A stretch of DNA of 37,021 nucleotides, taken from positions 1-37,021 of the forward strand of contig CACFGV010000020.1 in NCBI GenBank assembly GCA_902565895.1. The letters are read 5' to 3'. Below are positions 16,767 to 24,903 of this stretch, piece after piece (position 1 is the first letter of the stretch; the number at the start of each line of letters is the position of its first letter). The notes beneath the pieces were generated by a model, which was given only the letters and a program-made list of their open reading frames with translations, was not told the DNA's origin and did not search any database. Both the position numbers and the translations under genes were made by a program. Origin of the DNA: K189A clade bacterium. Its GTDB lineage: Bacteria > Pseudomonadota > Gammaproteobacteria > Pseudomonadales > Azotimanducaceae.

Positions 16767-17429
16767 TTACCCCGCCAAACTCGCGCTGATGCGGTCGATG
16801 TAGTCCCGCCGCACATCCAATTTGGTATTGGCATAGGCCTCGTTTGGCAGCTCCGCAAGCGCTGCCGCCTGCTGCATCGCTTGGCTTTGCAATTGGTCCG
16901 GTGCCACTACGTGATCCAAATAGCCTACCTGCTGGGCCATGTCAGGCTCGTATAGTTCGGCCTGAATAATGGCCTGGGTCTGGTGGCGCTTTGACAGTCG
17001 GCACTTTGCCATCTCCATGCCGAATGGCGGCAGGGACATACCAATCGCTGTTTCGTTTAACCCATACTTGAAGGCTCCACTGGCACCAAGGCGCGTATCA
17101 GCGGCCAACAAAACCAACGCGCCTGCGGCAATTGCGTGCCCTGCGCTGGCCACAACGACCGGCTGAGGAAAACTAAATAGACGCAGCAACATCGCAGCAC
17201 CGCGATTTACCAGGGCGGCTTGTTCTTTCGCACCCTTAGCCAGCTCTTTTAAATCAAATCCCGCGCTGAACATCCCTTCACGACCGGTCAGCACCACTGC
17301 CGCCGCTTCCTGTTCTGCTCGATCCAAGCCCTCGGTCATGGCATCGACAAAGGCGTGACCGACCGCATTTGCCTTACCGTCGTCCAAACCAATGACGGCC
17401 ACTTTGTCTTGCAAACTAAACTTCAACAT
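16767..17429 (-). CDS. Crotonase/enoyl-CoA hydratase-fold protein, atypical active site
   Basis: A 220-residue protein of the crotonase superfamily, which acts on CoA thioesters through an oxyanion hole. The oxyanion segment GMFSAGFDLKEL (about 52-63) and GHAIAAGALVLLAAD (about 97-111) are clear. At the first catalytic glutamate position (G-G-x-E-L in hydratases) it has Leu105; the second is kept (Glu126 in YGLNETAIG). The protein is shorter than a typical hydratase (about 255-260). Hydration is thus doubtful; an isomerase, hydrolase or other crotonase activity is possible. It lies 30 bp after the isocitrate dehydrogenase gene on the same strand, so the two may be cotranscribed. Confidence 0.8.
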   Translation of the reverse strand: MLKFSLQDKVAVIGLDDGKANAVGHAFVDAMTEGLDRAEQEAAAVVLTGREGMFSAGFDLKELAKGAKEQAALVNRGAAMLLRLFSFPQPVVVASAGHAIAAGALVLLAADTRLGASGAFKYGLNETAIGMSLPPFGMEMAKCRLSKRHQTQAIIQAELYEPDMAQQVGYLDHVVAPDQLQSQAMQQAAALAELPNEAYANTKLDVRRDYIDRISASLAG

Positions 17430-17459
17430 ACCCTGCTCCCATTTTGTCGCCGAACAATC

Positions 17460-18485
17460 TCATCCAAGCCGTGCAATAAGCGCGTCCGCAAACTCGGCGG
17501 TGCCTAAGGTGCCGCCCAAATCCTTAGTCGTTTCTCCTGCCTGTAATGCCGCGTCGTAGGCGTCGCGAATACGCGCGGCACACTCTGCAAAATGCGGGTC
17601 ATGACGAGTATCTGATAGATAATTCAGCATCATCACCGCCGACATCAACAACGCCAAGGGATTGGCAATGTTCATTCCCGCTATGTCTGGGGCACTGCCA
17701 TGCACGGCTTCAAAAATAGCTTCTTCGTCACCGAAGTTGGCACCGGGCACTACCCCGAGACCGCCAACCAGACCGGCACAAAGATCACTCACTACATCGC
17801 CATACAGATTTTCTAACAACAACACATCAAACTGCGAGGGGTCCTGCACCAACCGCATACACCCAGCATCAATGATCGCGGTTTCGAATTGCAAATTGGG
17901 GTAGTCGTTTTCATGTACCTCACCGGCACAATTCAAAAACAAGCCATCCGTCATTTTCATGATGTTGGCTTTGTGCAACACCGTAACTCTTTTGCGCTCA
18001 CGTCGGTTGGCAAACCTAAACGCCCAGCGACTGATACGTTCACAGCCTTTTTGCGTGGCTACCTTCATACTCATCACCACGCCTGGGGTGACTTCATTTT
18101 CCACTCCGCTATAAAGGCCCTCGGTGTTTTCCCGAATAATCACCAGGTCAACATCAGCGTAGCGCGAGGTCACGCCGGGCAAACTCCGCACCGGCCGCAC
18201 AGCAGCGTATAGATCAAATGCTTTACGTAAGCCGACGTTAACCGAGGTAAAGCCCTTGCCCACTGGGGTAGTACACGGTCCTTTAAGGGCTATTTTGCAG
18301 CGCTTGATGGCGTCCATGGTTTCTTCGGGCAGTAATTCTTTACCCGCATCCAAAGCACTCTGACCCGCCAGAGCCGGCACCCAGTTAATGTTCACCCCGG
18401 CAGCGTCCAACACACGAGCAACAGCGTCGGTGATTTCAGGGCCAATGCCATCGCCAGGGAGCAATACGATATCTACAGGGGTCAT
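17460..18485 (-). CDS. NAD-dependent isocitrate dehydrogenase (IDH3-like)
   Basis: A beta-decarboxylating dehydrogenase converting isocitrate to 2-oxoglutarate in the TCA cycle. The sequence has VLLPGDGIGPEI, the substrate-binding SVNVGLRKAFDLYAAVRPV (like the SLNLTLRK.FDLYANVRP of mitochondrial-type NAD-IDH), IRENTEGLYSGVE, LLLENLYGDVVSDL and GSAPDIAGMNIANP with the Asp expected for NAD use. Isopropylmalate or tartrate dehydrogenases share the fold but not the SxNxxLRK segment as written here. The frame is open to a TTG/ATG cluster at 18557; the ATG at 18485 (MTPVDIVLLPG) fits the family N-terminus and gives 341 residues, but no start has a strong ribosome site. Confidence 0.82.
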   Translation of the reverse strand: MTPVDIVLLPGDGIGPEITDAVARVLDAAGVNINWVPALAGQSALDAGKELLPEETMDAIKRCKIALKGPCTTPVGKGFTSVNVGLRKAFDLYAAVRPVRSLPGVTSRYADVDLVIIRENTEGLYSGVENEVTPGVVMSMKVATQKGCERISRWAFRFANRRERKRVTVLHKANIMKMTDGLFLNCAGEVHENDYPNLQFETAIIDAGCMRLVQDPSQFDVLLLENLYGDVVSDLCAGLVGGLGVVPGANFGDEEAIFEAVHGSAPDIAGMNIANPLALLMSAVMMLNYLSDTRHDPHFAECAARIRDAYDAALQAGETTKDLGGTLGTAEFADALIARLG

Positions 18486-18646
18486 GTTGTTACCGTTTGT
18501 AAGGGTTGGATCATTATGTTTACCAAAGATGGACATGATAGCGCGAACCTTGCTCATTCGCTTGCAAACTACATAACCGCGTCCAGGCGCCGGTGTATTT
18601 TACCTGAATGACCGCTAATATCGGCGCTGGAGCAATGGAGAGGGAT

Positions 18647-19276
18647 ATGCTCACTGCAACCGAATTTTACGCCGTGACACCGGGCCTGCACTTGATCCTT
18701 TGGGTCGAGGCCATTATTTATCTTGGCATTGGAACTTTTGAGCTGTTCGACGATTTCCTCGCCAAACCTAGACCCTGGATGTATACCCAAGGGCGACCCA
18801 ACTCTTACCTTATGTTGCAGCATAAGGTCGGGCATAAAATGCATGCCGGCCTGTGTTTTATTCTGGGTATGATCGCGCTCAACGGCGCCCTCGAAGGTGT
18901 GGTCACTCGCTTCGAACTGGAGCTTGTCTTCCTGAGTTTTGCGGTGATCTTGCCCGTGCTCTGGTCAACTCTATTGCCTGGGCGACTTGGTGTCGTTGTG
19001 CTGATGCTAAAACCAGAGTTTTGGCTACAAGGTCTAATGCTCTTATTCTTCAGCGATCTCATTAGACCGCAGATTGTCGCTGTGTGCATTGCCTTAAACC
19101 TATGGGGTGTATTGGTGTACGCCATGCATACACGCCGAGCGCTGATCACGCCTTACAAGTACGCGACCTTGCGTCAGGACATCATCAGCACAGAGGGCGA
19201 AGACACCGCGCAGAAATTCGACAAGCTTGCCGGCTTCAAAGCAGCAGATCAATCAATTCACCCTTTGGGTAACTGA
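18647..19276 (+). CDS. Integral membrane protein upstream of PQQ dehydrogenase
   Basis: A 209-residue membrane protein with about five hydrophobic segments (GLHLILWVEAIIYLGIGTF; GLCFILGMIALNGAL; ELVFLSFAVILPVLW; GVVVLMLKPEFWLQGLMLLF; IVAVCIALNLWGVLVYAM). I do not recognise the family. The start ATG at 18647 has GGAG six bases upstream; an earlier frame start at 18608 has none. It ends 31 bp before the PQQ dehydrogenase on the same strand, so the two form a likely operon, and it may assist that enzyme or its quinone supply. It is divergent from the isocitrate dehydrogenase gene. Confidence 0.7.
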   Translation: MLTATEFYAVTPGLHLILWVEAIIYLGIGTFELFDDFLAKPRPWMYTQGRPNSYLMLQHKVGHKMHAGLCFILGMIALNGALEGVVTRFELELVFLSFAVILPVLWSTLLPGRLGVVVLMLKPEFWLQGLMLLFFSDLIRPQIVAVCIALNLWGVLVYAMHTRRALITPYKYATLRQDIISTEGEDTAQKFDKLAGFKAADQSIHPLGN

Positions 19277-19307
19277 AATTCCAAGCCTTATATCGAGGGC
19301 ACTACTT

Positions 19308-21692
19308 ATGACTGAATCGACACTGACCAACGCATCACGCCCGCCTCGCATCACTGCGATTGTCATTGGCATCTTCGCAGCCGCGTTATTTTGGCAAGGC
19401 GCAACACTGCTGGGCATGGGTGGCACGCCCTATTACGTGGTCGCAGGATTAGCTATGTTGGTCGCCGCTTGGGATTTATTTTGCGGTCGCCCAAGGGGCT
19501 TTGTGATCTTCAGTGGAGTGCTGTTGCTGACTCTGGCTTGGGCGGTGTATGAATCGGGCAGCGGTTTTTGGACGGTGGGTTCACGCATTTGGATCATTGG
19601 TCTCTTTGCTGTGTGGTTGTGTCTACCAATGATCCGTCGCGGCTTATGGCCACAGCCAATACCTAAGTTATTCAGCTTGCGCAGCGTGCAACTGTCTGCA
19701 GTGGCCAGTGCGCTGGTACTGGGGGCGATGTGCGTGAACCAATTCAGCGGCACCAATGTCGATTTCGAACCCAAGCAGTACGGCCCCGCACAAAACGCCT
19801 CAGACTGGAACGCCTATGGGGGCAATAAAGCCGGCACCCGCTACGCGCCTTTTGAAACCATTAATGCGAACAATGTTAATCAGTTGCAACGCGCCTGGGA
19901 GGTCCGAACGGGTGTAGCCGGACGCTTCTCTGGTACCCCACTGCAAATTGGCGACGGCATTTATCTGTGTACTGCGCAAAACGTCATGATTTCCCTGGAC
20001 CCTGACAGTGGCGAGGAGCGCTGGCGATTTGACCCAAAAAACGAGACTCCCCCGTATAGCCTGTTTGGTAACTGTCGCGGCGTTACCTACTACAAACTTG
20101 AAGATGTCGCCGATGGCGCTCAGTGCAAAGAACGCATTTTTACCGCCACCACCGACGCACGCTTGATTGCCGTGGACAAAGACACCGGTCTGCCGTGCGA
20201 GGACTTTGGCAACGACGGCCAAATCTCGCTGCTCGCGGGTATGGGTGAGGTTAAACCGTACTACTACTTTGTGACCTCACCTGCGACGGTAGCCAGTGGT
20301 GTGCTGGTTGTCGGTGGTTGGGTCATGGACAACCAAGAAGTGGAGGAACCATCTGGAGTGGTGCGCGCCTACGATCCTAAGACCGGCAAGTTGGCTTGGG
20401 CTTGGGACATTGGCCGAGAGGGTAATACCCAAATGCCACCAGACGGCGAGTCCTATACCCGCGGCACGCCCAACGTGTGGAGCCTGACTTCGGCTGATGA
20501 CGAGTTGGGTTTGGTCTATCTGCCCACAGGCAACGCAACCCCAGACTACTTTGGTGCCCACCGCACTGACGCAATGGAGAAATACGCCAGCTCAATTGTT
20601 GCTGTGGACGCCACCACCGGCCTAACGCGCTGGCATTTTCAAACCACCCATCACGACATTTGGGACTACGATGTGCCATCTCAGCCCACCCTCGTCGACC
20701 TAACCTTGGACGGCGAGCGCCGCAAGGCCGTGATCATGCCCACCAAGCGGGGTGAGCTGTTTATGTTAGATCGCGAGACCGGCGAGTTACTGACCGAAGT
20801 TACCGAGCGTCCAGTGCCACAAACGGATCTAGAAAATGAATGGTCTGCACCGACCCAACCGTTTTCTACTGGAATGCCGACATTCGCCTATCCGTTGATT
20901 ACCGAATCGAAGATGATGGGGATCACACCCTTTGACCAAATTGCCTGTCGCAAGGCGCTCTTGGATTTGCGCTACGAAGGACCTTTAACGCCGCCTTCGG
21001 AACGGGGCACGTTGTTGTATCCAGGCCCAGGCGGTGGCATGAACTGGGGCAGCGTCGCGGTAGATGAGCGTCGTCAGCTTATGGTGGTCAACAATATGCA
21101 CCTGCCTTTCACTGTTCATATGATTCCTCGGGAGCAGGATCCAGCCACGAACGGTGAGGGACCTTCACGCGGATACGGTATTGGCGGACAGCAGCGCGGT
21201 ACGCCGTTTTCAGCTCGAGTCGACATGTTTTCCTCGCCGCTGGGTATTCCGTGTATTCAGCCGCCTTTCGGCGAAATGGCGGTGGTTGACCTCACCACCC
21301 AAGAGATCGTTTGGCGGCGTCCTGTGGGTACCGCTGCAATCTCATTGCCTGGGGGGCGTGTCGGCGTGCCGCTGGAGATGGGAACACCGTTTTCTGCGGG
21401 ATCAATTGTTACCGCTGGCGGCCTGATCTTTAACGGTGGCGTTATGGACGGCTATTTTCGAGCGCTGGATTTATTCAGCGGTGAGGAACTCTTTGCAGAT
21501 CCCCTACATGCGGCCTCAGGTGCGACGCCAATGAGCTATGTCAGCCCCAAGACTGGCAAGCAATATGTCTTACTGACGTTGCCCGGTGAAGCAGCAATTG
21601 GAGTTGGTGCAGATCACAGCGGCGACACCGATAGCACGACAGCAGTGAACGCAGGCGGCGGTCATGTGGTCGCATACACACTGCCAGACTGA
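19308..21692 (+). CDS. Membrane-bound PQQ-dependent dehydrogenase (glucose/quinate type)
   Basis: A quinoprotein that oxidises sugars or cyclitols in the periplasm and passes electrons to ubiquinone. The 794 residues match E. coli glucose dehydrogenase (about 796) with the same layout: an N-terminal membrane region of about five helices (to ~130) and a periplasmic eight-bladed propeller. Visible landmarks are NASDWNAYGGNKAGTRYAPF, FQTTHHDIWDYDVPSQPTLV with the Asp expected as catalytic base, PGGGMNWGSVAVD and GGLIFNGGVMDGYFRALD. The ATG at 19308 has GAGGG eight bases upstream; the frame's earlier start overlaps the preceding gene. No pqq biosynthesis genes are in the window. Glucose, quinate or another substrate cannot be separated by eye. 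Confidence 0.9.
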   Translation: MTESTLTNASRPPRITAIVIGIFAAALFWQGATLLGMGGTPYYVVAGLAMLVAAWDLFCGRPRGFVIFSGVLLLTLAWAVYESGSGFWTVGSRIWIIGLFAVWLCLPMIRRGLWPQPIPKLFSLRSVQLSAVASALVLGAMCVNQFSGTNVDFEPKQYGPAQNASDWNAYGGNKAGTRYAPFETINANNVNQLQRAWEVRTGVAGRFSGTPLQIGDGIYLCTAQNVMISLDPDSGEERWRFDPKNETPPYSLFGNCRGVTYYKLEDVADGAQCKERIFTATTDARLIAVDKDTGLPCEDFGNDGQISLLAGMGEVKPYYYFVTSPATVASGVLVVGGWVMDNQEVEEPSGVVRAYDPKTGKLAWAWDIGREGNTQMPPDGESYTRGTPNVWSLTSADDELGLVYLPTGNATPDYFGAHRTDAMEKYASSIVAVDATTGLTRWHFQTTHHDIWDYDVPSQPTLVDLTLDGERRKAVIMPTKRGELFMLDRETGELLTEVTERPVPQTDLENEWSAPTQPFSTGMPTFAYPLITESKMMGITPFDQIACRKALLDLRYEGPLTPPSERGTLLYPGPGGGMNWGSVAVDERRQLMVVNNMHLPFTVHMIPREQDPATNGEGPSRGYGIGGQQRGTPFSARVDMFSSPLGIPCIQPPFGEMAVVDLTTQEIVWRRPVGTAAISLPGGRVGVPLEMGTPFSAGSIVTAGGLIFNGGVMDGYFRALDLFSGEELFADPLHAASGATPMSYVSPKTGKQYVLLTLPGEAAIGVGADHSGDTDSTTAVNAGGGHVVAYTLPD

Positions 21693-21710
21693 CCGTCCCC
21701 GTAGATAGTC

Positions 21711-21914
21711 CTACTCATAGGCGAAAACCTGCTCCAGGGAACATTCAAAGACTTGAGCGATTTTGAACGCCACCTCTAGCGAAGGTGAATACTTATTCTT
21801 TTCTATCGCAATAATGGTCTGACGGGTGACGCCGACAGCATTCGCAAGCGCCTGTTGAGACATGCCGTTGGCTTCGAAACGCAAGCGTGGCACTTGATTG
21901 GTAATACTAGCCAC
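21711..21914 (-). CDS. Small XRE-family transcriptional regulator
   Basis: A 67-residue helix-turn-helix protein: LRFEANGMSQQALANAVGVT, RQTIIAIEKNKYSPSLEVAF, KIAQVFECSLEQVF. This is the compact XRE type that often pairs with a small membrane protein. The start is GTG at 21914, overlapping the last eight bases of the membrane protein gene; a longer frame to 21971 would lie inside that gene. The overlap implies coupled translation. It may repress the promoter upstream of the pair. Confidence 0.85.
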   Translation of the reverse strand: MASITNQVPRLRFEANGMSQQALANAVGVTRQTIIAIEKNKYSPSLEVAFKIAQVFECSLEQVFAYE

Positions 21915-22494
21915 GACGCAGACCCAGTCGGTAATACAGTAGGCGCGCCACAATATTAGCCAGCTCTGCAATGACGAAAATCAGGAACAGCAGATTAGCC
22001 AGCAGGTAGCTACTGAGCATCGCCTGCTCGAACACCACCCGCGAAACAAGCTGGCCGATCAGCACCCATACGCCTGCCACCAACACAATGTAGCCCCAAC
22101 GGCTGGCCGCACGCTCGATGCGCTTGTCACGCTCATCGGCGTCAGCAGCTGCGTTCTGCGCTGCAACCAGAGAATGTGCTACAACTTCGATCACAATCAT
22201 GAAGATAATCGCGCTAACGAATCGACTAAGTCCTCCGATAAGATCATCAGGATTAGTGAAGACAAAATAGAAATAGCGACCAAAGACCGTCAGCACGGCA
22301 ATAAGCGAAACCAGCAAAGGGAATTCGTTAGTAAAATCTATCTCGTCAGCCCACCAACCAGCAGCACATACGACACCACCAAAGCCGAGACCCAGCAGAA
22401 ACAGGGTTCCCCAGCCCCAAACAACGAGCATCACCAGATTAACCAACACAAAAGAAGCGCCAACCCAGCGCAATAGGTTCTTATTTGCCACCAT
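21907..22494 (-). CDS. Membrane protein paired with XRE regulator
   Basis: A 195-residue protein with about six hydrophobic helices, split by a polar charged stretch AAADADERDKRIERAASRWG (about 115-134). This 'DERd..ie..a.r.gy.vl' linker is common in small membrane proteins encoded beside compact XRE regulators (DUF2178-like). The role is unknown. The ATG has AGGTG upstream, and a good promoter lies 42-69 bp before it. The order membrane protein then regulator is the reverse of what is often seen. Confidence 0.7.
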   Translation of the reverse strand: MVANKNLLRWVGASFVLVNLVMLVVWGWGTLFLLGLGFGGVVCAAGWWADEIDFTNEFPLLVSLIAVLTVFGRYFYFVFTNPDDLIGGLSRFVSAIIFMIVIEVVAHSLVAAQNAAADADERDKRIERAASRWGYIVLVAGVWVLIGQLVSRVVFEQAMLSSYLLANLLFLIFVIAELANIVARLLYYRLGLRRG

Positions 22495-22535
22495 GAAATC
22501 ACCTGCTCGTTTTGGTTAAATTTGCGACGCGGCAG

Positions 22536-22563
22536 ATGTTAGATATTTTTTACATAGTGTCAA
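22536..22563 (-). promoter_or_regulatory. Sigma70-like promoter with possible XRE operator
   Basis: Minus-strand TTGACA (22563-22558) and TAACAT (22541-22536) with a 16-bp AT-rich spacer, upstream of the membrane protein/XRE pair. TTGACACTATGTAA across the -35 contains ACA-CTA-TGT, an imperfect palindrome suited to a small XRE repressor, which would then regulate itself. Confidence 0.6.
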
Positions 22564-22604
22564 ATATTTTTAACAGCGTGAGTTCAGTGCAGGTCGATAA
22601 CGGT

Positions 22605-24260
22605 CTAATTACTCCAATACGCAAACTCGTCATCTGCTTGGTCAGGTTGGGATAGATCGCGATCGACGTTATAGGCTGTGGTGCTGGTCCAAGGCCAGCG
22701 CGACGGCATTTGCTCACTGTTGTGTTTTGCTAGGGCCTGGCGCAAACGCTCAGCAACTTCAGGTCGTTGCGCCAGAAGGTCTCGCCACTCTCCCTCTGCA
22801 TTGAGGTCAAATAACCATTCCTTGCGCGGCTGGCCGTCTGGCGCGCTGACCATCAACTTCCAACGCGCATCGCGCACCGCTTGGGCTGCACCACTGCGAA
22901 AGAACAAGTAGTTATGCGGCGCCTGAGTGGTGTCAACTCCAGTCACGAAGGGGGTTAGATCCTTGCCGTCGATGGTTCTATCCGCCGGCAATCCCGCTCC
23001 CGCAGCCGCAGCGGCCGTGGCGTACATATCAAAGTGATGAACCGGCGCGTCGAATGTTGCGCCGGCCGGCAAACGAGCTGGCCAGCGTGCCAAAAAAGGC
23101 ACACGAATACCGCCCTCAAAGAGGGTGATTTTCCATCCACGATAAGGTTCGTTCACATCCGGCAAGCCAATATATCCAGCACCGCCGTTGTCTGAGGTGA
23201 ACATGACTAAGGTGTTTTCATCCAAACCATTATCTTTAAGCGCCTGCATCACGCGTCCTACACCGCGATCCAGCGATCGAATCATCGCGGCGTAGACCCG
23301 CTCTCGATGCAATTCGATGTCCGACAGGGCTTCGTAGTCTTCCCTAGACGCTTGCAAAGGTGTGTGCGGCGCCCAATGAGCTAGATAAAGAAAGAACGGG
23401 CGGTCTTTGTTGGCCTCAATCACCTTAACTGCTTCGTCAGTATAGTAGTCTGTTAAATACTTTGGAGGCTCAAATAGTGGCCCGCCGTTATAGCTGGCGG
23501 CAAAGTTCAATGCCGCCCACAGAAAGCGGTCAATTGGGTCAAAGTCCTGTCGGGCTTGAACGACGTTTGCATCGTCTAGTCGACCATACAATCCACTGGC
23601 CATCAGCAAGCTTTCTGCGAACCCCTGATCGTGGGCTGCCATTCCACCCGCTTGACCTAGATGCCACTTTCCAATGTGTACCGTATGGTAGCCCTGCTCA
23701 GCTAATACTTCGGCAAGGGTGATTTCTGAAGGTGGCATGCCCATTTCTTGAAAACTTAGATCAGAGGTTTCGGAATTACTTAAGTTGGGTGGCTGAAATG
23801 GCCGGTCAATGGTGTTGCTGACCAAGCCTACAATGGGCATGAATCCCGTTGGCGTGGGCGTAAACTCAAAACCAAAACGGGTACCGTACCGCCCAGTCAT
23901 GAGTGCAGCCCTAGAGGGCGCGCAGGTACCATTCGCGGCATAGCCCTGGGCAAAGGTCAAACCTTCGGCGGCTAACGCATCAATGTTTGGCGTTTGAGTG
24001 GTAGCGTTTGGGCCGTTCATAGACAGATCGTTCCAACCCAGATCATCGGCCAGAATCAGCACTATGTTTGGCGGTCGGTCTTGTGCACTTCGGCCTTGTG
24101 GGTCGACACCAGTCGACCAAATGACCTCCTGAGTCGGCACAATTTCTACTTGAGAAGTAAGCATTTGCTTAACGCCAAATAGCGCAAGCTCCGCTCGAAA
24201 AATCCAACCGCCAGCAAGCACGACCACTAACACCACGGCAATTCTAGTGACCCATTTCAT
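22605..24260 (-). CDS. Sulfatase (arylsulfatase family), membrane-anchored or secreted
   Basis: A type I sulfatase that hydrolyses sulfate esters, 551 residues from the ATG at 24260, which has GGGGGAA upstream. The N-terminus is a signal/anchor helix (RIAVVLVVVLAGGWIFRAEL). Metal and active-site motifs are visible: ILADDLGWNDL (Asp72, Asp73), TCAPSRAALMTGRYGTRFG with Cys113 as the residue converted to formylglycine (CxPSR, the aerobic FGE type), HIGKWHLG, and LVMFTSDNGGAGY. The substrate may be an aryl or marine-polysaccharide sulfate but cannot be told. It is the last gene of a run of five on this strand, 55 bp after the DUF1330 gene. No sulfatase-maturing enzyme is present here. Confidence 0.9.
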   Translation of the reverse strand: MKWVTRIAVVLVVVLAGGWIFRAELALFGVKQMLTSQVEIVPTQEVIWSTGVDPQGRSAQDRPPNIVLILADDLGWNDLSMNGPNATTQTPNIDALAAEGLTFAQGYAANGTCAPSRAALMTGRYGTRFGFEFTPTPTGFMPIVGLVSNTIDRPFQPPNLSNSETSDLSFQEMGMPPSEITLAEVLAEQGYHTVHIGKWHLGQAGGMAAHDQGFAESLLMASGLYGRLDDANVVQARQDFDPIDRFLWAALNFAASYNGGPLFEPPKYLTDYYTDEAVKVIEANKDRPFFLYLAHWAPHTPLQASREDYEALSDIELHRERVYAAMIRSLDRGVGRVMQALKDNGLDENTLVMFTSDNGGAGYIGLPDVNEPYRGWKITLFEGGIRVPFLARWPARLPAGATFDAPVHHFDMYATAAAAAGAGLPADRTIDGKDLTPFVTGVDTTQAPHNYLFFRSGAAQAVRDARWKLMVSAPDGQPRKEWLFDLNAEGEWRDLLAQRPEVAERLRQALAKHNSEQMPSRWPWTSTTAYNVDRDLSQPDQADDEFAYWSN

Positions 24261-24315
24261 ACGTTCCCCCCAATAAAGCGTCATCGACAGCACAGATCGA
24301 CGACCACTGCGTGAG

Positions 24316-24744
24316 CTACTGCGTGAACCATTCTCCAGTAGGCGACACCAACTCGATATTAAGCTGACCTGCCAAACCCGCCTCTCTGTGCACGGCGGAG
24401 GCCTGATAGTCTGGCGAACTGATCATTTCTAGCATCGCCTTACGTGACGGATACATTGCAATAGCCGTCGTGTCCCAAAGTTCTTCTACCTCACCCAACA
24501 TAAGGCGCTCTACCTGGGCGGAAAACATAGCTGCACCGCCCACTTTCGCCAAGTGCCCCACCACCTCTTGAGCATAGATACCGTAGGCCTCGGCTCCGCT
24601 GAGTTCGCTCGCACGGCCATCTGCGTATTCCGCTTTGTCTTTGAATTTGAGCAAGTTCAACATGTAAATCGGTTTGTTGTTGCCCGATTCTAGGAACCCT
24701 TTCATTTGTTCCGCGTTAGGTACAACTTTGTTTATCACTTCCAT
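24316..24744 (-). CDS. DUF1330-family protein
   Basis: A 142-residue cytoplasmic protein of the DUF1330 family, a ferredoxin-like alpha/beta dimeric fold related to stress-response alpha-beta barrels. Landmarks are PIYMLNLLKFKDKAEYADGR, EAYGIYAQEVVGHLAKVGG and TTAIAMYPSRKAMLEMISSP, where 'MLNLLKFK' and 'Y.s..a...m..sp.Y' are typical. No catalytic role is established for the family. It sits in a catabolic-looking gene run between the amidohydrolase and sulfatase. GGGGG precedes its ATG. Upstream, 159 bp contain two palindromes. Confidence 0.8.
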   Translation of the reverse strand: MEVINKVVPNAEQMKGFLESGNNKPIYMLNLLKFKDKAEYADGRASELSGAEAYGIYAQEVVGHLAKVGGAAMFSAQVERLMLGEVEELWDTTAIAMYPSRKAMLEMISSPDYQASAVHREAGLAGQLNIELVSPTGEWFTQ

Positions 24745-24790
24745 GGCGACCCCCTGAGTTGATAAAGCCTATCCGTTTGATCGACTAAGT

Positions 24791-24841
24791 AATGTATATC
24801 ATTATTTTTTCGGTGGCGGGTATTTTTTCACCGCGTGAAAA
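24791..24841. promoter_or_regulatory. Two palindromes upstream of the DUF1330 gene
   Basis: AATG-tatat-CATT (24791-24803) and TTTTCAC-cgc-GTGAAAA (24825-24841) lie in the AT-rich gap between amidohydrolase and DUF1330 genes. They look like operator half-site pairs and could mark a separate promoter for DUF1330 and sulfatase. No cognate regulator gene is adjacent. Confidence 0.4.
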
Positions 24842-24903
24842 CGGTGGTCTGGCAGGCGTCAAGGTAGGGCTTAAGAAGAGATAAAGAGCAACGCCCTAGC
24901 GCG

